This document shows, piece after piece, positions 35,309-47,890 of a stretch of 64,000 nt of DNA. The notes beneath the pieces were generated by a model, which saw nothing but the letters and a program-made list of their open reading frames with translations, had not been told where the DNA came from and ran no database searches. Position 1 is the first letter of the stretch. Every line of letters starts with the position of its first letter. The stretch is taken from assembly GCA_025200525.1 (NCBI GenBank), contig CM045762.1, positions 22,231,374-22,295,373 on the forward strand, given 5' to 3'. The stretch is from Camellia lanceoleosa (lineage: Eukaryota; Streptophyta; Magnoliopsida; Ericales; Theaceae). The position numbers were made by a program, and so were the translations under genes.

Positions 35309-37047
35309 ATGGCCAACGATGGGCAGAAAGAAAGAGTTGGGGGCGACATCCCTAGTGGGAGTGGCAAAAACGCTGATCCTAACGTAGAGGAAGACAACTG
35401 CAACGAAGAACCTCGGGATAAGAATCTCGGAGAAAAAAATACCGGCCAAGAGGGAGACATATCGAAGAAAGCATGTCAGGGTTGGTATTACAACGAAAGC
35501 GACCTCCAGGTATAGAAAGATAGATGCCTAAGGAGGGATGACGAGATGAAGGGGATGGCAAACAAATTGGCAGACCTGCAATCGGTTGTCAATTTCATGA
35601 TGCAGAACAATGTCATGTAACCACCATTCCCATTAGAGGACAAGCCGATTCCAGCGGCCAAGAATGATGCCCAGAATGGGGGGAAAAAAGCAATCCTGCA
35701 GTCCCCCAGCATAACAGAGCGATGGAGCATTCTCATCAGCCTTCACGGGAGGTCAGGCAAGGAGAATTGATGAGAGGAGAGTCTTAGAGGATACATCGTG
35801 CCAAAGAAACCTACACCAAAGAACATTGGCATGTTCAAGGGAAGGAGCTTTGCTTTGACACGACGAATGGAGGGAGGTCCAAGAGGACTCACAATGACAC
35901 CGGGAGCAGTGCACCAAAAAGGTTGAAATCTGTTGACAGCCAAGCTCCTGGACGGACTAAGGAGGATTTGAGGGATTACCTCTAGAGGAAGCGACAGGAT
36001 GCCGAGGTAACATCTCCTGTCAAGCCGAGAACACCGTTCTCGGTGGAATTGGACAAGTTTGAGGCCCCAAAAAGGTTCCACATGTCGAGATTCGAGATAT
36101 ACGACAGTAAGTCTGATCCTAATTTTCACGTCGGCTTGTATTTAAACTCAATGGCACTGTATACTGGGAATGAGTCGTTGCTCTGCAAGGTGTTCCCTTC
36201 ATCTTTTGGGAAAATTGCATCAGATTGGTTTCACAAGTTGTCGAAAGGAATAGTGAAAAGTTGGGAAGTCCTACCCGAGATTTTTGTGGCCAGGTTTGTT
36301 ACAAACAAACTACAGCCCTTGAGGGTAGACTCCCTGATGGCTTTGAGAATTGGCAAGGATGAAAGCCTCAAGGCTTATGCCAAGAGGTATTATGAGGTGT
36401 TTAACCGAATACCAGGGTGCAACCAAGAAGTGGCGGTCGTATCTTTTAACAACGGCCTGAATGATGACTATCTGCTTCGAAAGTCATTAGCAAAGGCATT
36501 GCCAAAAAGTATGGAGGAACTTATGGCCAAGATCAAGAAATATGCGAGAGTAGAGGAAGACACGCCAAGGACAAAGGCGTCAAAGCAAGAGAAGAGGAAC
36601 GGCTCACCGAAGCGAGGCCGAGGTAACACAAATTTTAATAGACAAGAAACAGGACTAAGGGCTACACAGGTAGTCACCACAGTGTTCCGGATCCTGATTT
36701 ACAAAGTCCTAGAGAGAATCAGAAACCAGCCTTACTATGGAGCACTAGAGATGATCCCTGGCGAATTTATGAGAAGAAGCCTGGGGAAGCATTGTGCCTA
36801 CCACAATGAGGATGGGCACCTGACACAGGGGTGCAGAGCCCTAAAGATACATTTGGAAGACCTTGTGAGACAAGGTCAAATAAGGAACCTGGTAGATGAG
36901 GCCAGAACAAGGGAAGAACAAGCAAGGTTGCCCCAGGCATCTGCAGCACCACCTCCACTAGCAGCACAACCGACTGCAGACAGACCTCGAGCGATCAATG
37001 TAATTCACTCAAAGGTCAATGAGAACGAGGTACATGGGGGAGACTGA
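35309..37047 (+). pseudogene. Gag polyprotein of the Tat-lineage element
   Basis: Gag forms the virus-like particle and binds the RNA. The first ATG (35309) opens 69 codons ending in a TAG. Frames are broken to about 36010, then a 334-codon stretch (36043-37047) carries the gag core (KIASDWFHKL, ARFVTNKLQPL, ESLKAYAKRYYEVF). Near its end is a zinc-knuckle-like motif (CAYHNEDGHLTQGC) followed by LEDLVRQGQI. The motif order is that of plant Tat gag. The N-terminal frame breaks prevent a full product. Confidence 0.85.
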
Positions 37048-37089
37048 AAGGGTAAGAGATTTACAACATGTGTATTAGGTCCAACAAAA

Positions 37090-37500
37090 AAAGGCCTAGG
37101 GTAGACGAGTGCCAAGGACCAATGTTGTCTTTTACTGAAGCCAACCTAGACATGGTGCAGCATCTACACAACGATGCTCTGGTGATATCCTTGAAGATTG
37201 GAGAATGCCAGGTAAGGCGCATTCTAATTGACTAAGATAGCTCTTGTGACATCATGTATGTTAGATGTTACAAGGAGCTCGACCTTCACCAAGATGATTT
37301 GGAACAGTCCAACAGCCCAATGGTTGGGTTCAATGGAACGCCGACATGGCCCTTGGGGGCAATAAATTTGGAGATACAGGCAGGCACCCGAAAAATGAGC
37401 ACAGAGTTTATGATCATTGACCCCCCCCACCTTACAACGTTATCTTGGAAAGGCCGTGGTTGCACACAATGAGAGATGTTCTCTCTACATTGCACCAACT
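37090..37500 (+). pseudogene. Aspartic protease domain, inactivated
   Basis: Frames read ALVISLKIGECQVRRILID, then a stop (TAA at 37234-37236), then DSSCDIMY. The active-site motif, normally D-x-G-S-S/T in this clade, is thus broken by a stop at the catalytic loop. A downstream NSPMVGFNG piece fits the protease body. It would have cut the Gag-Pol polyprotein. Confidence 0.7.
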
Positions 37501-37599
37501 ATTATGGATCCCAACAGAATAGGGAATTGAAGAGATCAGAGGAGATCAGGTGCAGGAGAAGAATTACTCCATGGTAGCAATGAAATCCACCTGCAACGC

Positions 37600-39280
37600 A
37601 TTTAGGAGCGCATATAGCCTAGATTGAGGATGAAGACATGGAGGTCCTGGATGACGTGGGCAAAGAACCAGGCGAGAAAAGTGAGGAAGCCTTGAAGAAG
37701 ATTCTAGTCCAACAAAGGGATGATGAGCGTTTCTTCATTCTCGGCTCAGGATTGGTCAAGTAGGAAGAAAGGGAGTTAGAAGCCTTCTTACGAGCAAACA
37801 TTGAGGTGTTTTCCTGGACGCCATACGAGATGCCTAGCATTGACCTCGAGGTCACTTGCCATAGACTGAATATGGACAGGTTGGCTAAACCTGTCATCCA
37901 ACGAGCAAGGAGACCAACGTTTATGCATGTTGAGGCAGTAGAAGAGGAGGTGGGAAAACTGCTAGAGGCCAAAGCCATTCGAGAGGTAAACTACCCAACT
38001 TGGTTGTCAAACACAATAGTTGTGAAGAAAAAGAATTGGAAGTGGAGGGTCTGTGTGGACTTCATTAGCCTAAACAAGGCTTATCCCAAGGATAGTTTCC
38101 CACTCCTCAAAATTGATCAATTGGTGGATGCCACTTCAGGGCATGGAAGGATGAGCTTCTTGGGCTCATACAAAGGGTACCATTAGATAGCAATGTACCT
38201 CCCGATGAGGAAAAGACTGCATTTATCACCTCAAAAGAGTTGTATTGCTACAAAGTGATGCCCTTCGGGTTGAAAAATGCAGGAGCAACCTACCAGAGGT
38301 TGGTGACCAAGATGTCTAGACATCTAATTGGCAAAACAGTAGAAGTATACATTGATGACATGGTCGTGAAGACCAAAGAACCTAAGGATCATTTGGCTTA
38401 CTAGAAGGCAATTTTCGACATCCTTAGAACATATCGGCTCCGACTCAATGCTTTAAAATGTGCATTTGTAGTTGGGTCTGGTAAGTTCTTAGGATACTTG
38501 GTTACCAGAAGGGACATTGAGGCAAGCCCAGATCAAATCAAGGTCATCCTAGACTTGAAGAGTCCAACATCGGCAAAACAAGTGCAGATGTTGACTGGAA
38601 GGGTTGCAACCCTGAATAGGTTCATAAGCAGAAGTTCTAACAAATGCAAACTATTTTTTAATTTAGTGAAAAAGGCCATAGATTTTTTATGGACAGAGGA
38701 GTGCAAAGTTGCCTTGCCCGACTTAAAAAAATACCTGACCACAGCTCTAGTTCTCTCAAATCTAGTACCTGGAGAGGAGCTGTTCGTATACTTGGCAGTT
38801 TCGGAGCATGTAGTAAGTGCAGTGGTAATCAGAGAAGAGAAGGGAGAACAGAGGGCAGTTTACTATGTGAGTAAAACCCTAGCAGGTGCAGAGACCAGGT
38901 ATTTACCCTTGGAGAAATTGACAATGGCGTCCAAGAAGTTGAACCACTATTTCCAAGCCCACAAGATTGTGGTATTGACTGAACACCCCTTGAAGTCCCT
39001 ACTACAGCAAGGAGATCTGACAGACAGGATGGCCAGATGGGCAGTGGTATTGGGCCAATACCATTTGGAGTTCAAACCTAGAATAGCAATCAAAGGCCAG
39101 GCTTTGGCTGACTTCATGGCCGAGTTCACACCTGGAGCCATCCCACCTCGGGCTCCGGTGAGCCGCGGCTTAGGATGTCTAGGCGAACAAGAAGAAACCC
39201 AGCTAGGAATGAAAAATCCCACATCAACAGAGCAGAAAAAAAAAAGAGAAACTCAAACCTTGCGACATTTACAGCGGTGA
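37600..39280 (+). pseudogene. Reverse transcriptase and first RNase H domain
   Basis: RT signatures: the connector to RT at about 37750-37990, YPTWLSNTIVVKKKNWKWRV at 37992, then CVDFISLNKAYPKDSFPL. The catalytic YIDD is at 38348-38359. RNase H follows (YYVSKTLAGAETRYLPLEKL at about 38860, and MARWAVVLGQYHLEFKPR with ADFMAEF near 39030-39125). Stops at 38185 and 38402 and a frame change near 39280 disable it. These domains copy the RNA into DNA and remove the RNA strand. Confidence 0.9.
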
Positions 39281-39289
39281 CTGCTTCTG

Positions 39290-40974
39290 CCTGTTCGTTA
39301 ATGGGAGTTCAAACGGTCAGGGAGGACAGCAAGAGTAGTGCTAGTGTCGCCAGATGGGCGAATGTTAGAACAATCTATTCGATTGGGGTTTAAGGCTTCA
39401 AACAATGAAGCAGAATATGAAGCACCAATCGCAGGACTAAAGTTGGCAGCAGCAATGGAAGCTGAGGAGGTGGTAGTCTTCTATGACTCCCAGCTTATTA
39501 TGAACCAGACAACAGGTAAATATGCAGCCCGAGATGAAAGAATGATAGCCTATGTCAAAGAGGTTGTTAGACTACTGACCTTATTTCAAGACAGTCAATT
39601 GCAGCAGGTTAGCCAAGATGACAACTGCCATGCCGATGCCTTGGCTAACCTGGCTAGTGCAATGAAGTCAGGAGAGGCAAGGACAACAATGGTTGATTAT
39701 TTGTTGGGCCCAAGTGTGGAACCACAGATTAGAGAGTATGAAGCAATGTGTCTGGTGATGGGCCCAAGTTGGATGGACACAATAGTAATGTTCCTTAGAG
39801 ATGGGAAGCTACCAGAGAATAGAAAAGAGGCACACAAGACCAGACTTAAGTCAACGAGGTTCAGTCTGACAACAGAAGGACATCTTTACAAAAGGTCTTT
39901 TACTGGTCCCCTTTTAAGATGTGTGCATCCCTCACAAGTTAAAGAGTTCTTGTATGAAATACATGAAGAAGTATGTGGAAGCCATGCTAGGGGCAGATCA
40001 CTCGCTCAGAGGGTCATTACTCAGGGGTACTGGTGGCCCTACATGCAGAAGGATGCTGAAGCCTATGTTAGAAAGTACGAGAAATGTCAAAGGTTTGCAC
40101 CTTTGATACATCAACCAACAGCAGATTTGAACTCAGTGTCCAGCCCTTGGCCATTTGCCAGTGGGGCATGGATCTAGTTGGGCAATTACCCTAAGCAACT
40201 GGGCAGAGAAAATTCTTGCTGGTAGCAACAGATTACTTCACCAAGTGGGTAGAAGTTGAACCCCTTGCAAAGATTTGAGATATTGACGTGAAGAACTTCA
40301 TATGGAAGAACATCATCAACAGGTTTGGGATCCCAAGGGCAATAATAGCAGACAATGGCACGCAGTTTGATAGCAAGCTAATCAAAACCTTCTGTGCAAA
40401 GTACAAAATCAAGAATTATTACTCTACTCCAAGCTTCCCTCAGAGTAATGGTCAAGCAGAAACATCCAATAAAACAATCCTGGATGGGATCAAGAAGAGG
40501 CTAGAAGCAGTAAAGGGAAACTGAGTGGATGAGTTGCCCAATGTACTCTGGGCATATCGGACTACGTCGAGAAGATCAACTGGGAAATCCCTATTTGCCA
40601 TGGCTTATGGCACCGAAGCAGTTATTCCACTAGAAGTCGGCATCCCAGGGATCAGAACCCAGGGAGTAGAGAATGGGACTAATGAGGCATTCCTGGCCCG
40701 AGATCTAGACCTATTGGAAGAAAAAAGGGAGAGAGCAGCAATTTGGCTAGTGGCATACCAGCAACAACTTGCTAGGGCTTACAACAAGAAGGTTAACTCA
40801 AGAGAATTCAAAGTTGGGGACCTTGTGCTGAGAAAAATGGTCAGCAACAAGAAGGATCCCAGAGAAGGCAAGCTTGGCCCGAATTGGGAGAGACCTTATA
40901 GAATTATCTCGGTTGCCGGTAATGGTGCATATCGGCTTGAGGACAATGATGGCAAAGAGTTTCCAAGACCCTAG
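39290..40974 (+). pseudogene. Second (host-like) RNase H and integrase
   Basis: The extra RNase H is shown by NNEAEYEAPIAGLKLAAAME (39399 onward) and VVVFYDSQLI; a duplicated RNase H is diagnostic for Tat elements. Integrase has an HHCC zinc part (HEEVCGSH ... KYEKCQRF), a core with ADNGTQFDSK and QAETSNKTIL giving the second Asp and the Glu, and a C-terminal domain ending at 40974. The first catalytic Asp region is frameshifted at about 40170. Stops at 40276 and 40522 break the core. Confidence 0.9.
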
Positions 40975-41105
40975 AACATTTGCAACTTGAAGTTTTTCTA
41001 TCATTAGATTTTTGTTTTTTAAAATTTACGTTATTAGCCGAAATAATAATAACATTTTAGCTTGATATTTTTTCAAACTTGTGTAATACCACTAACCAGT
41101 CCTTT

Positions 41106-41385
41106 GGCGATGTTTTTAAGTGAAACATGACCAATAACTTAGACTTATTATATGGCAGAGTTGAATTATACTTGCATATAATAGAGTTGAAGTAAGTTGG
41201 CGATGTTTCTAAGTGAAACATGATGAATAACTTAGACTTATTATATAGCAGAGTTGAATTATACTTGCATATAACATAGTTGAACTAAGTTGGTGATGTT
41301 TCTAAGTGAAATATGACGAATAACTTAAACTCATTATATGGCAGAGTTGAAATTATACCTGCATATAATGGAGTTGAACTAAGAT
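41106..41385 (+). repeat. 93-bp tandem repeat, three copies
   Basis: Units start at 41106, 41199 and 41292 with GGCGATGTTTTTAAGTGAAA-type text and differ by a few substitutions. It lies just after pol, a place where Tat elements often carry tandem repeats. Confidence 0.9.
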
Positions 41386-42166
41386 TGGATTAACCTAGAC
41401 TTGCCATGTCGGTAGAATCAAACTCAGATTGGAACTAAGTGCATTTCAGTAAGATTAACAGAGAAACCAAGGTTGAGAACCTCCACTAGTCTTTGTTTGA
41501 ATCTAACTTCGGCAACAAAATCATAAGCACATGCTTAATGTGAACATAAGTGAAACTTAAGTTCACATTAGGGGGCAGAGAGCTGGAGAATGATGAATAA
41601 AGTTTAAAGTGCTTAGGAGTTGGAATTTTATAGAAAAATTTACAAGATAGAGTTGGCTTAACACTTGTTGAAATTTTCAGAAAAATTTACAAGTTGAAAT
41701 TAAGCCGAGGTAATATTGCAAGAAGTACATACGTACTTGCCGAGATGACCAGGTTGCCAAACTTGGGGAGTATAGAAGACAGAAGTCTTGATAAACTGAG
41801 AGTAAAGTGGCAAGTTTAAAACAACACTTGTGAAAATATTTTTACAAATTTTCAAGTGATAAGCCAAGGTCGAGATAAACAATTACAAGTTATCTCCGAG
41901 ATATTTTACTCTGTGGAGATTATACGATTAAAGGTATAAATTGAAGACATGCCAAATTATTCTAAGTATGAAAGAGGTAGAACACACATAAGAGAAAAGA
42001 AGACATTCAAACACTTAGAAGAAAGAAGGAAACTTGCATTCACAAAAGATTACTTGTTTGGATTACAAAAGCGGCATGTCGGCCAAATGTGAAACGAAAA
42101 CATTGTTCAGGCAAAACAAAATACAAACAAAGGAAGAGAAAGAATACAAGGAAAAGAAGAAATATT
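41386..42166. other. Untranslated spacer between pol and antisense ORF
   Basis: No gene recognised. The GCCGAGGTAA motif of the LTR recurs at 41703. The region would hold the 3' untranslated part of the antisense transcript. Confidence 0.4.
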
Positions 42167-44192
42167 CTAAGTGCTAGGATTGGCTTGGTCGGTTGGTGAT
42201 GTTGCAATCTTGTCGGCCGCTATCTTGGCCTCAATCTCCAGCAGAGTCTGATCCAGACTTTTCTCGGTGCATTGGATCATGGCCTCAGAAGTAGTTGGAT
42301 TAGGAGAGACGCCCTTGGAAACCAAGTCATCCTCCTCATCTTGAGTTAAGTCTATTTGCTCATTGAGGGTAGGAGGCTTGGGATCAGTGGCAGCCTCCCC
42401 CTCCTCTTCGTTGGCCTCATTATCATCGGCATCATCTTCGGCTTTATCGCCGGAGTCCTTGGGCCCTGGTAGGAAAGGCACTTCAAGCTGACTAATATCC
42501 CGAAGATCAGAGTCCATGGGAATGGCCAACTTGTTGAGGGCCACCATCCAACTAAGGTAGTAACCTCAGTTATAAGCCAAGTTGATTTGCTGTTTGTATT
42601 GGTCACGGACGACGACCTGCCCCTCTTCAAAAGCTTTTTCGTCGGCCGCCTTTACCTCGACCTCTTTATTGGCAAGAGCCTCCTGAAGCTTGACCTCCAT
42701 GTCAGCTACTTTGGCATTGGCAGCTTCGAGGTCGGCTCTTGCTGCCTTGGCTTTGTCTTTTGCCATTTTGACCTTTTCCTTGGTTAGACTTTGAGTAGTT
42801 TTGGCGTCCTTGGCCTGGTCCATTAGAGCGTGGTTGCTGGCCTTGGCCTTGTTGAGTGAAGAAAGGAATTTGGCTGCTTCCTTGGTCTTTTTGGCCAACT
42901 CCTTCATCATCATCTCGGTTTTTACAGCATACATGCTGAATAGCCTGCAAGAAGCAAAACAAATTAGTGAGATTTTGTCTAAGTATTTAAAGAACTATGA
43001 AGAGCTGAGTAGTAAAGGATTACCAAAACTGAGTGTTACATCATAAGAGCAAAATTTTCATACTCATGGAACTCAGCCATGCAGTTCATGTCTTCGGGCA
43101 GTAGAACTGCCGTGCACAGGGCCGTACCGACCTCAAGGTTCACAGCACTGTCACCAGCGGTAAGAGGTCTGTTGTCGAGCGTGATCTCGGGCGCCCAGAC
43201 TGTGCTTCGGGAGTAGCTGCTGCCTTCTTGGTGGTCGGACCTTTGCTTTTTGACCGAAGGGGTCTTAGATGTTGGATCCTCGGTTGGACATTTTTCGGCA
43301 GAAGGAGCGCTCCTCTCGGCCTCAGCCAACTTCGAGATGGGCACAGTGTCTTCAGAATCGATCTGAGTCATTGTGGCCTTTGCCTTGGCCTTCTTCATCC
43401 GCTTTGGCTTTGGGGTTGGTTGGGAAGGAAAAGATGAGGATTGAATTGCCACCACCTCGGGGATGTTAGTGAGAAAATCTTCAACAACTGCTGGTTTGCG
43501 CCCCATCTCGTCGGCGGTGGCAGTGACAATGACTTTGGTGCCGAAGTGAATTGTTGGTAGTGTAGTGGGTGGGTTGGCTGGATCATAAGCTGATGCCTGA
43601 GCACTTTGGCATTTTTGGCTACGGGTTCTACCAGTAGGAGTGTTGGCAGGAACTCGGCTACGACATCAGTGATTATGTGGAGGAATTAATTACGGAGCAG
43701 AAATGGACGGTTGCTCTACAGGACCAGAGGTTGACCCCTGGTCTGGCCTTAATGATGATTCAGCTTGCGGAGTCGTAGCAGAAGGAGGGGACTTGCTCTT
43801 CTTAGGGATGTCGGGCAAGGTAGATTTGTAGGTTGGGATGTAGTTGAGCAATAGGGGGGCTTTGCGTTGGTTGACTGGCAAGTCCAGCAGCCTCTTAAAG
43901 TCTTTACTGGGGAAGAAAGTCTTGCGAAAGTCTTTTGGTGATTACAAAACACAGACATTAGTACATATAGAGGAATAAAGTAATAAAGACTTAAAGAACA
44001 TGTAAAGTGACACTTGGTTCTTACCATTTCCCTCTTTGAACATTGTTCAGCTCGAAGGATAGAGGTGGGGGTCGTCGTCAGGTGGGAACTCCCAATTGCC
44101 CGAGACGATGAAATAATCATCTCCAGCACCTTTGTTGGAGTCTGGGAGTTTGGCTATGAGTTTGTACTTAGTGGCTCTCGAGTTGAGGTAAT
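42167..44192 (-). pseudogene. Antisense ORF of the Tat-lineage element, coiled-coil protein
   Basis: Minus-strand coding pieces opposite to gag-pol. 44192-44051 contains YFIVSGNWEFPPDDDPHLYP and ends in a stop. 43900-43690 contains a KAPLLLNYIPTYK-type proline/serine-rich part. 43506-43036 is a basic, Ser/Pro-rich linker. 42934-42566 is a Lys/Ala/Glu-rich coiled coil (TKEAAKFLSSLNKAKAS ... LEAANAKVADMEVKLQEAL). 42547-42167 is an acidic tail ending DQANPST. A likely intron lies between 43040 and 42950, with acceptor TTGCTTCTTGCAG. A single stop separates the coiled coil and the tail. The 5' end is cut by the insertion at 44193. Antisense ORFs in this place are known from Tat elements such as Grande and Retand; their role is not settled. 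Confidence 0.7.
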
Positions 44193-45504
44193 TGTAGATG
44201 TCCCCGAACGCCCCGGGATGGTTAAGTCCCGTTCCGTTCATATTGGGGTCACTACAGTTCGGACTCGATTTGTCACGGTTCTAAATCTGAACCAAAGAGT
44301 CCAAATCCGGCAAATCGTTTTGAGAAACAAATTTTTGAAAAGAAGTGCCAAACATGGACTGCTTTGCCAGATACAGAGTCGCCACCTAAATATTTTTTTT
44401 TTTTTAAAATGGGAAATTTAGGAAACCCTGACTCGGTGCCGAAGGCCACGTGTCCGTCATCATCAAAGTTGCCTCGGCTCGGGAATTTGGGTACGATCGG
44501 GGAAGGTCAGCTATGAGCACCCCCTTTCGCCCGGTCCGAAGACCGGCCTCTACTAACCATGATATCCGATTTTGAAAGCGTTATGTGTTCTTATTCCAGT
44601 TATTAGCCTAGAATTACTATGTTATGCGCACAGCAAACAAGTATAGACTAGATTGCTTAATTTGGAAACAAGCATTGCATATCCGTTTGTTTTGAAAAAC
44701 GCTTCGGAATTTGCTACTCGCAAGTAGGCTAAAACACGGATTTCAACGAGTTTTTCCAACTCAAACAATCTAACCTTCACTCACAGGCATTCAAACAGTT
44801 TATCTCATATAAGCATTTAGCCTCATAGTAATCATGCTGTCCTGTTAACATTCACACGCATGCGAGATGCTAAAGCGTAAATACTTACATTGTACTCCGT
44901 GCCAAAACAATAAACTAGTTAGCAAACGTGCATGCCCTAGTTCATGTTAGAGTGACTAATGCATCGCATACAGAATGTGATTAGGATAGGCTCGACTAAC
45001 CCTAAAATGGCATGTGAAATGCAATCATTCGACGCACGTATTCAAGTTAGATTTGAAGATACAATGCGGTTTGTATGATGTACCGAGCCCGGTGCATGTA
45101 AGACAAATGTATGGATGCACGCATGCATTGCATAAGGTATGCTAAAATAAACGTGCCCTAATCTACCATCATAAGCAGGTAAATAAAAGGGAAGAAAGAA
45201 GTGGGGGTTGGAAGACATGCACACCACTCACACACGCTTATTACAGATATGCCCTCACTCGGAGAGACCAAAAGAATATACAGTCCAAATAATGAATAAA
45301 TAAATTATTACAAAATTTCTAATTTAATTAACAATTTAAATGCAGAATAGAAAAGGCCGCAGCCCCGCCTCGGGATGTGCGAATGATGCATGCTCGGATC
45401 CGACTCGCCCGGGAAACCCGTACCATACCATCAAGGCCTTTTTTTTATCGCCCCGCTTTTCAAATCGCCAAAGTCCTGAACACCTATGCATGCTGCTGCA
45501 CACC

Positions 45505-45607
45505 ATCGGCTGGGGGAAACGCCCACCGGTCATCTAAAATTTCCATCGGCTGCTTAGAAGGTTATCGGCCACCCACATAGTGCCGGTTAAGACTCTATAT
45601 TGCCGGC
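45505..45607. repeat. Phased CGGC-type motif array, distal LTR
   Basis: ATCGGC/ACCGGT-type motifs start at 45505, 45525, 45545, 45564, 45582 and 45602, steps of 18-20 bp. This is the counterpart of the array at 4186-4291 in the solo LTR. Confidence 0.7.
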
Positions 45608-47492
45608 GTAAAATTCTGCAGAAGACGCTTTGTGACAACAGAATAAGCGAAGGCTTGGTATGGGATTTTGAGCATATGTAAGCATGGCCAATGCTCCCTA
45701 TCATGTATGAGACTCAAGGAAGCATGCCCCTTGGTTCTTGGGCCATCAATTATGCATCTTGGTGCATGATAGCCTAAGGAACCAAGATTGCATTTCAATA
45801 TCAATATGCATGCAACACACAAATGAGAACTAAGTCCCTATCATGTCAAGATCAAGGGCCTTAGTGACCAAGAGTTGAGACAAGTTGCATCACTTGTGGT
45901 ATGAACTCCTCTCAACCCTTACACTTGGTTTGACACCCCAAACCAAGTAATGCAATGCATGTTATGCAAACATGGCTCAACAATGCAACATGATGCTAAA
46001 ATGCAAGGCATGCCAAATGTAATGCAACATGCAAGGTGCAAATGCAATGTAAACATGGACAATTTAGGCAATAGGGTTAACATGTAGCAAGACCATATTA
46101 ATCAAACACGCAACAAGCATTAGACAAATGTGCAATGATAAGCTTAAACCATGATGGGGCAGACCTTAATCCACCCCAAAACAGTGGCCAAAAGTGCCCC
46201 ACAAGATGGGCAAATGCCCAAGTCAACATGCAACCATAAAGGCTTAAAGCTAAGGCACAAAGTGGAGCATTCCACTACCTACTAAAATGACCACTCATGG
46301 CATATATTAGGCAAGCAAAAATAGAGCTCTATCATGCAAAATACACCCAAACCCTTTGACATGGTAGTCCCACAATACCTTAAACAAGCAAGCATGCATA
46401 AGGCCTATTCCTAGGCATAAAAGGACACATCCTCAAAGCATGAAATAGGTCACATATGCAAACATACAAACATGATTTATGGACTGAAATATGATCCTAA
46501 ATGATGCCAAATCATGAGGATGGACTAAGGTGAGCATACTAGAGGCCAAAATACTCAAGGCTTGCAAGCCCAAAATGCACAACAACCACATCAAGCATGC
46601 CAAACATGGAAAAATCAGTGGCTCACAGCCCTTAAACATGACAAAATGAGGCTAATATCTTCATGGAGTTAAGCTAATACATGCAAGAATCATGGCCTAA
46701 ACACAAGATGCATTTCCATGCCAAATAGAGGAATGCTAAGCAAGTATGTTAAGCATGCAGGAGGCCAACAAAACACCATTAGACAGAGATAAAATATGAT
46801 CTAAAACACCCAAAAAAGTTCTGAAATGGCGCCAAAGACAAGCAAGCATGCATGTTCCCTTTTAAGCCAAAGACAAAGGCAAAAGAGGGACAAAGGGGAG
46901 AGGGGTGTCCCTCCCCTATACAAGACTTCAAACCACCTTCCTTACCACTAAAAAAACCCACTGGTTTTCAGTGGTGAGAAGACCAAAATAACAAAGCAAA
47001 CAAAGCTCAAAAGTAAAGGCACCAAAGAGGCCAAAATAAGGACTAAGAGGGTGAGTTTGCACTCAAACCACAAAGTGACCTTAATGAAAGTTCAAAAGCA
47101 AGAAAATATAAGACTTTTTTCAGTTATACACAAAGCTCAAAACACAAAGCAAGATAGGTAAAAACTTGTTGTAAAAATGGGGAATCTAAAGTAAAGTGCT
47201 CACCTTTGAAGAACACTTGAAGAACAGGTGGCATAGCCCTCTTCTATTGATCAAAACTAGTCCAAAAACTCAACAAACAACCCTCCAAGCCTCCCAATCT
47301 CGAGCTAAGGTGTAATGGTGTGTGTATTGGTGCAAAAGTAAGGTAAAACCACACTTTTAGGCCCTAAAACACACACACAAGAGGAGAGAGAGGGAAAGTC
47401 TAGAGAGAGAAGATATATGGCAGCTATATAGATACACAAGCTCTGGTTTTTGATAAAAAATGGCTAACCCCTTTCAATGGGAGAGGAGGGGT

Positions 47493-47502
47493 GCTTATAT
47501 AG
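47493..47502 (-). promoter_or_regulatory. LTR TATA box, minus strand
   Basis: The minus strand reads CTATATAAGC. The position relative to the U3 array matches that of the solo LTR at 1200-5549. Confidence 0.5.
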
Positions 47503-47596
47503 GCCAAGACAAAGCCAAATAACTTAATGGCTAAGCAAAGAGAAAGGTTCAAGGGGGGCAAAAGAGTCTAGGCTTCTTGGAAAAGCTAAGATAATG

Positions 47597-47645
47597 CCAA
47601 GCTTCTCCAAGAAGCTTGGCCAAAGGTTCAAGCTTCTAGAAGCTT
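47597..47645. repeat. AAGCTTCT palindromes in LTR U3
   Basis: CCAAGCTTCT-CCA-AGAAGCTTGG (47597-47619, 10-bp arms) and AAGCTTCTAGAAGCTT (47630-47645, perfect 16-bp palindrome) lie upstream of the TATA box on the minus strand. They are similar in place to the 17-bp inverted repeat at 2138-2186. Confidence 0.8.
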
Positions 47646-47770
47646 AGAGGGTTCAAAGGTGCAAAGTGGTCACACTTATGCACGGGGGAATGTGATGGTG
47701 CATTCCAGCTGGCATAGCTGGCATGCACCAAAGCTAGGGTGAAAAGAGGTCCTGCTTGACAGGCCAAAAG

Positions 47771-47890
47771 GTCACCGGCACAATAAAGTGCCGGTCGGCT
47801 AAACATAGTGCCGGCCGGCCATTGTTTTTAAGAAAACATTGCCGGTGGTACCCATGTGCGGCCGGTGATGATAGGGGAGGGCCGGTGGTG
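47771..47890. repeat. 20-bp phased CCGGTCGG-type array, LTR U3
   Basis: GC-rich 10-bp blocks at 47771 (GTCACCGGCA), 47791 (CCGGTCGGCT), 47811 (CCGGCCGGCC), then 47841, 47861 and 47881 (GCCGGTGGTA, GCCGGTGATG, GCCGGTGGTG). The period is exactly 20 bp within each group of three, with a 30-bp step between groups. It is the counterpart of the array at 1931-2000. Confidence 0.85.

Larger units (their letters stand above)
34724..44192 (+). mobile_element. Tat-lineage Ty3/gypsy retrotransposon (Retand/Grande-like), interrupted
   Basis: Order on the plus strand: 5' LTR, primer site, gag, protease, RT, RNase H, a second RNase H of the host-like type, integrase, a 93-bp tandem repeat, then an ORF in antisense orientation. 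A second RNase H plus an antisense ORF behind pol are known traits of the Tat clade. The antisense ORF is cut at 44192 by the LTR of the next element, so the 3' end and 3' LTR lie beyond the insertion, outside the window. Multiple stops show it is dead. Confidence 0.85.

Noticed and set aside
35261..35460. CRISPR-like or tRNA-like structure around the primer site
   Set aside because: The sequence is a retrotransposon primer site and gag start. No tRNA cloverleaf or spaced repeats were found, and CRISPR arrays are not expected in plant nuclear DNA.
44014..44421. 135-codon plus-strand frame crossing the LTR border at 44193
   Set aside because: It bridges two unrelated elements and runs opposite the antisense ORF; chance frame.
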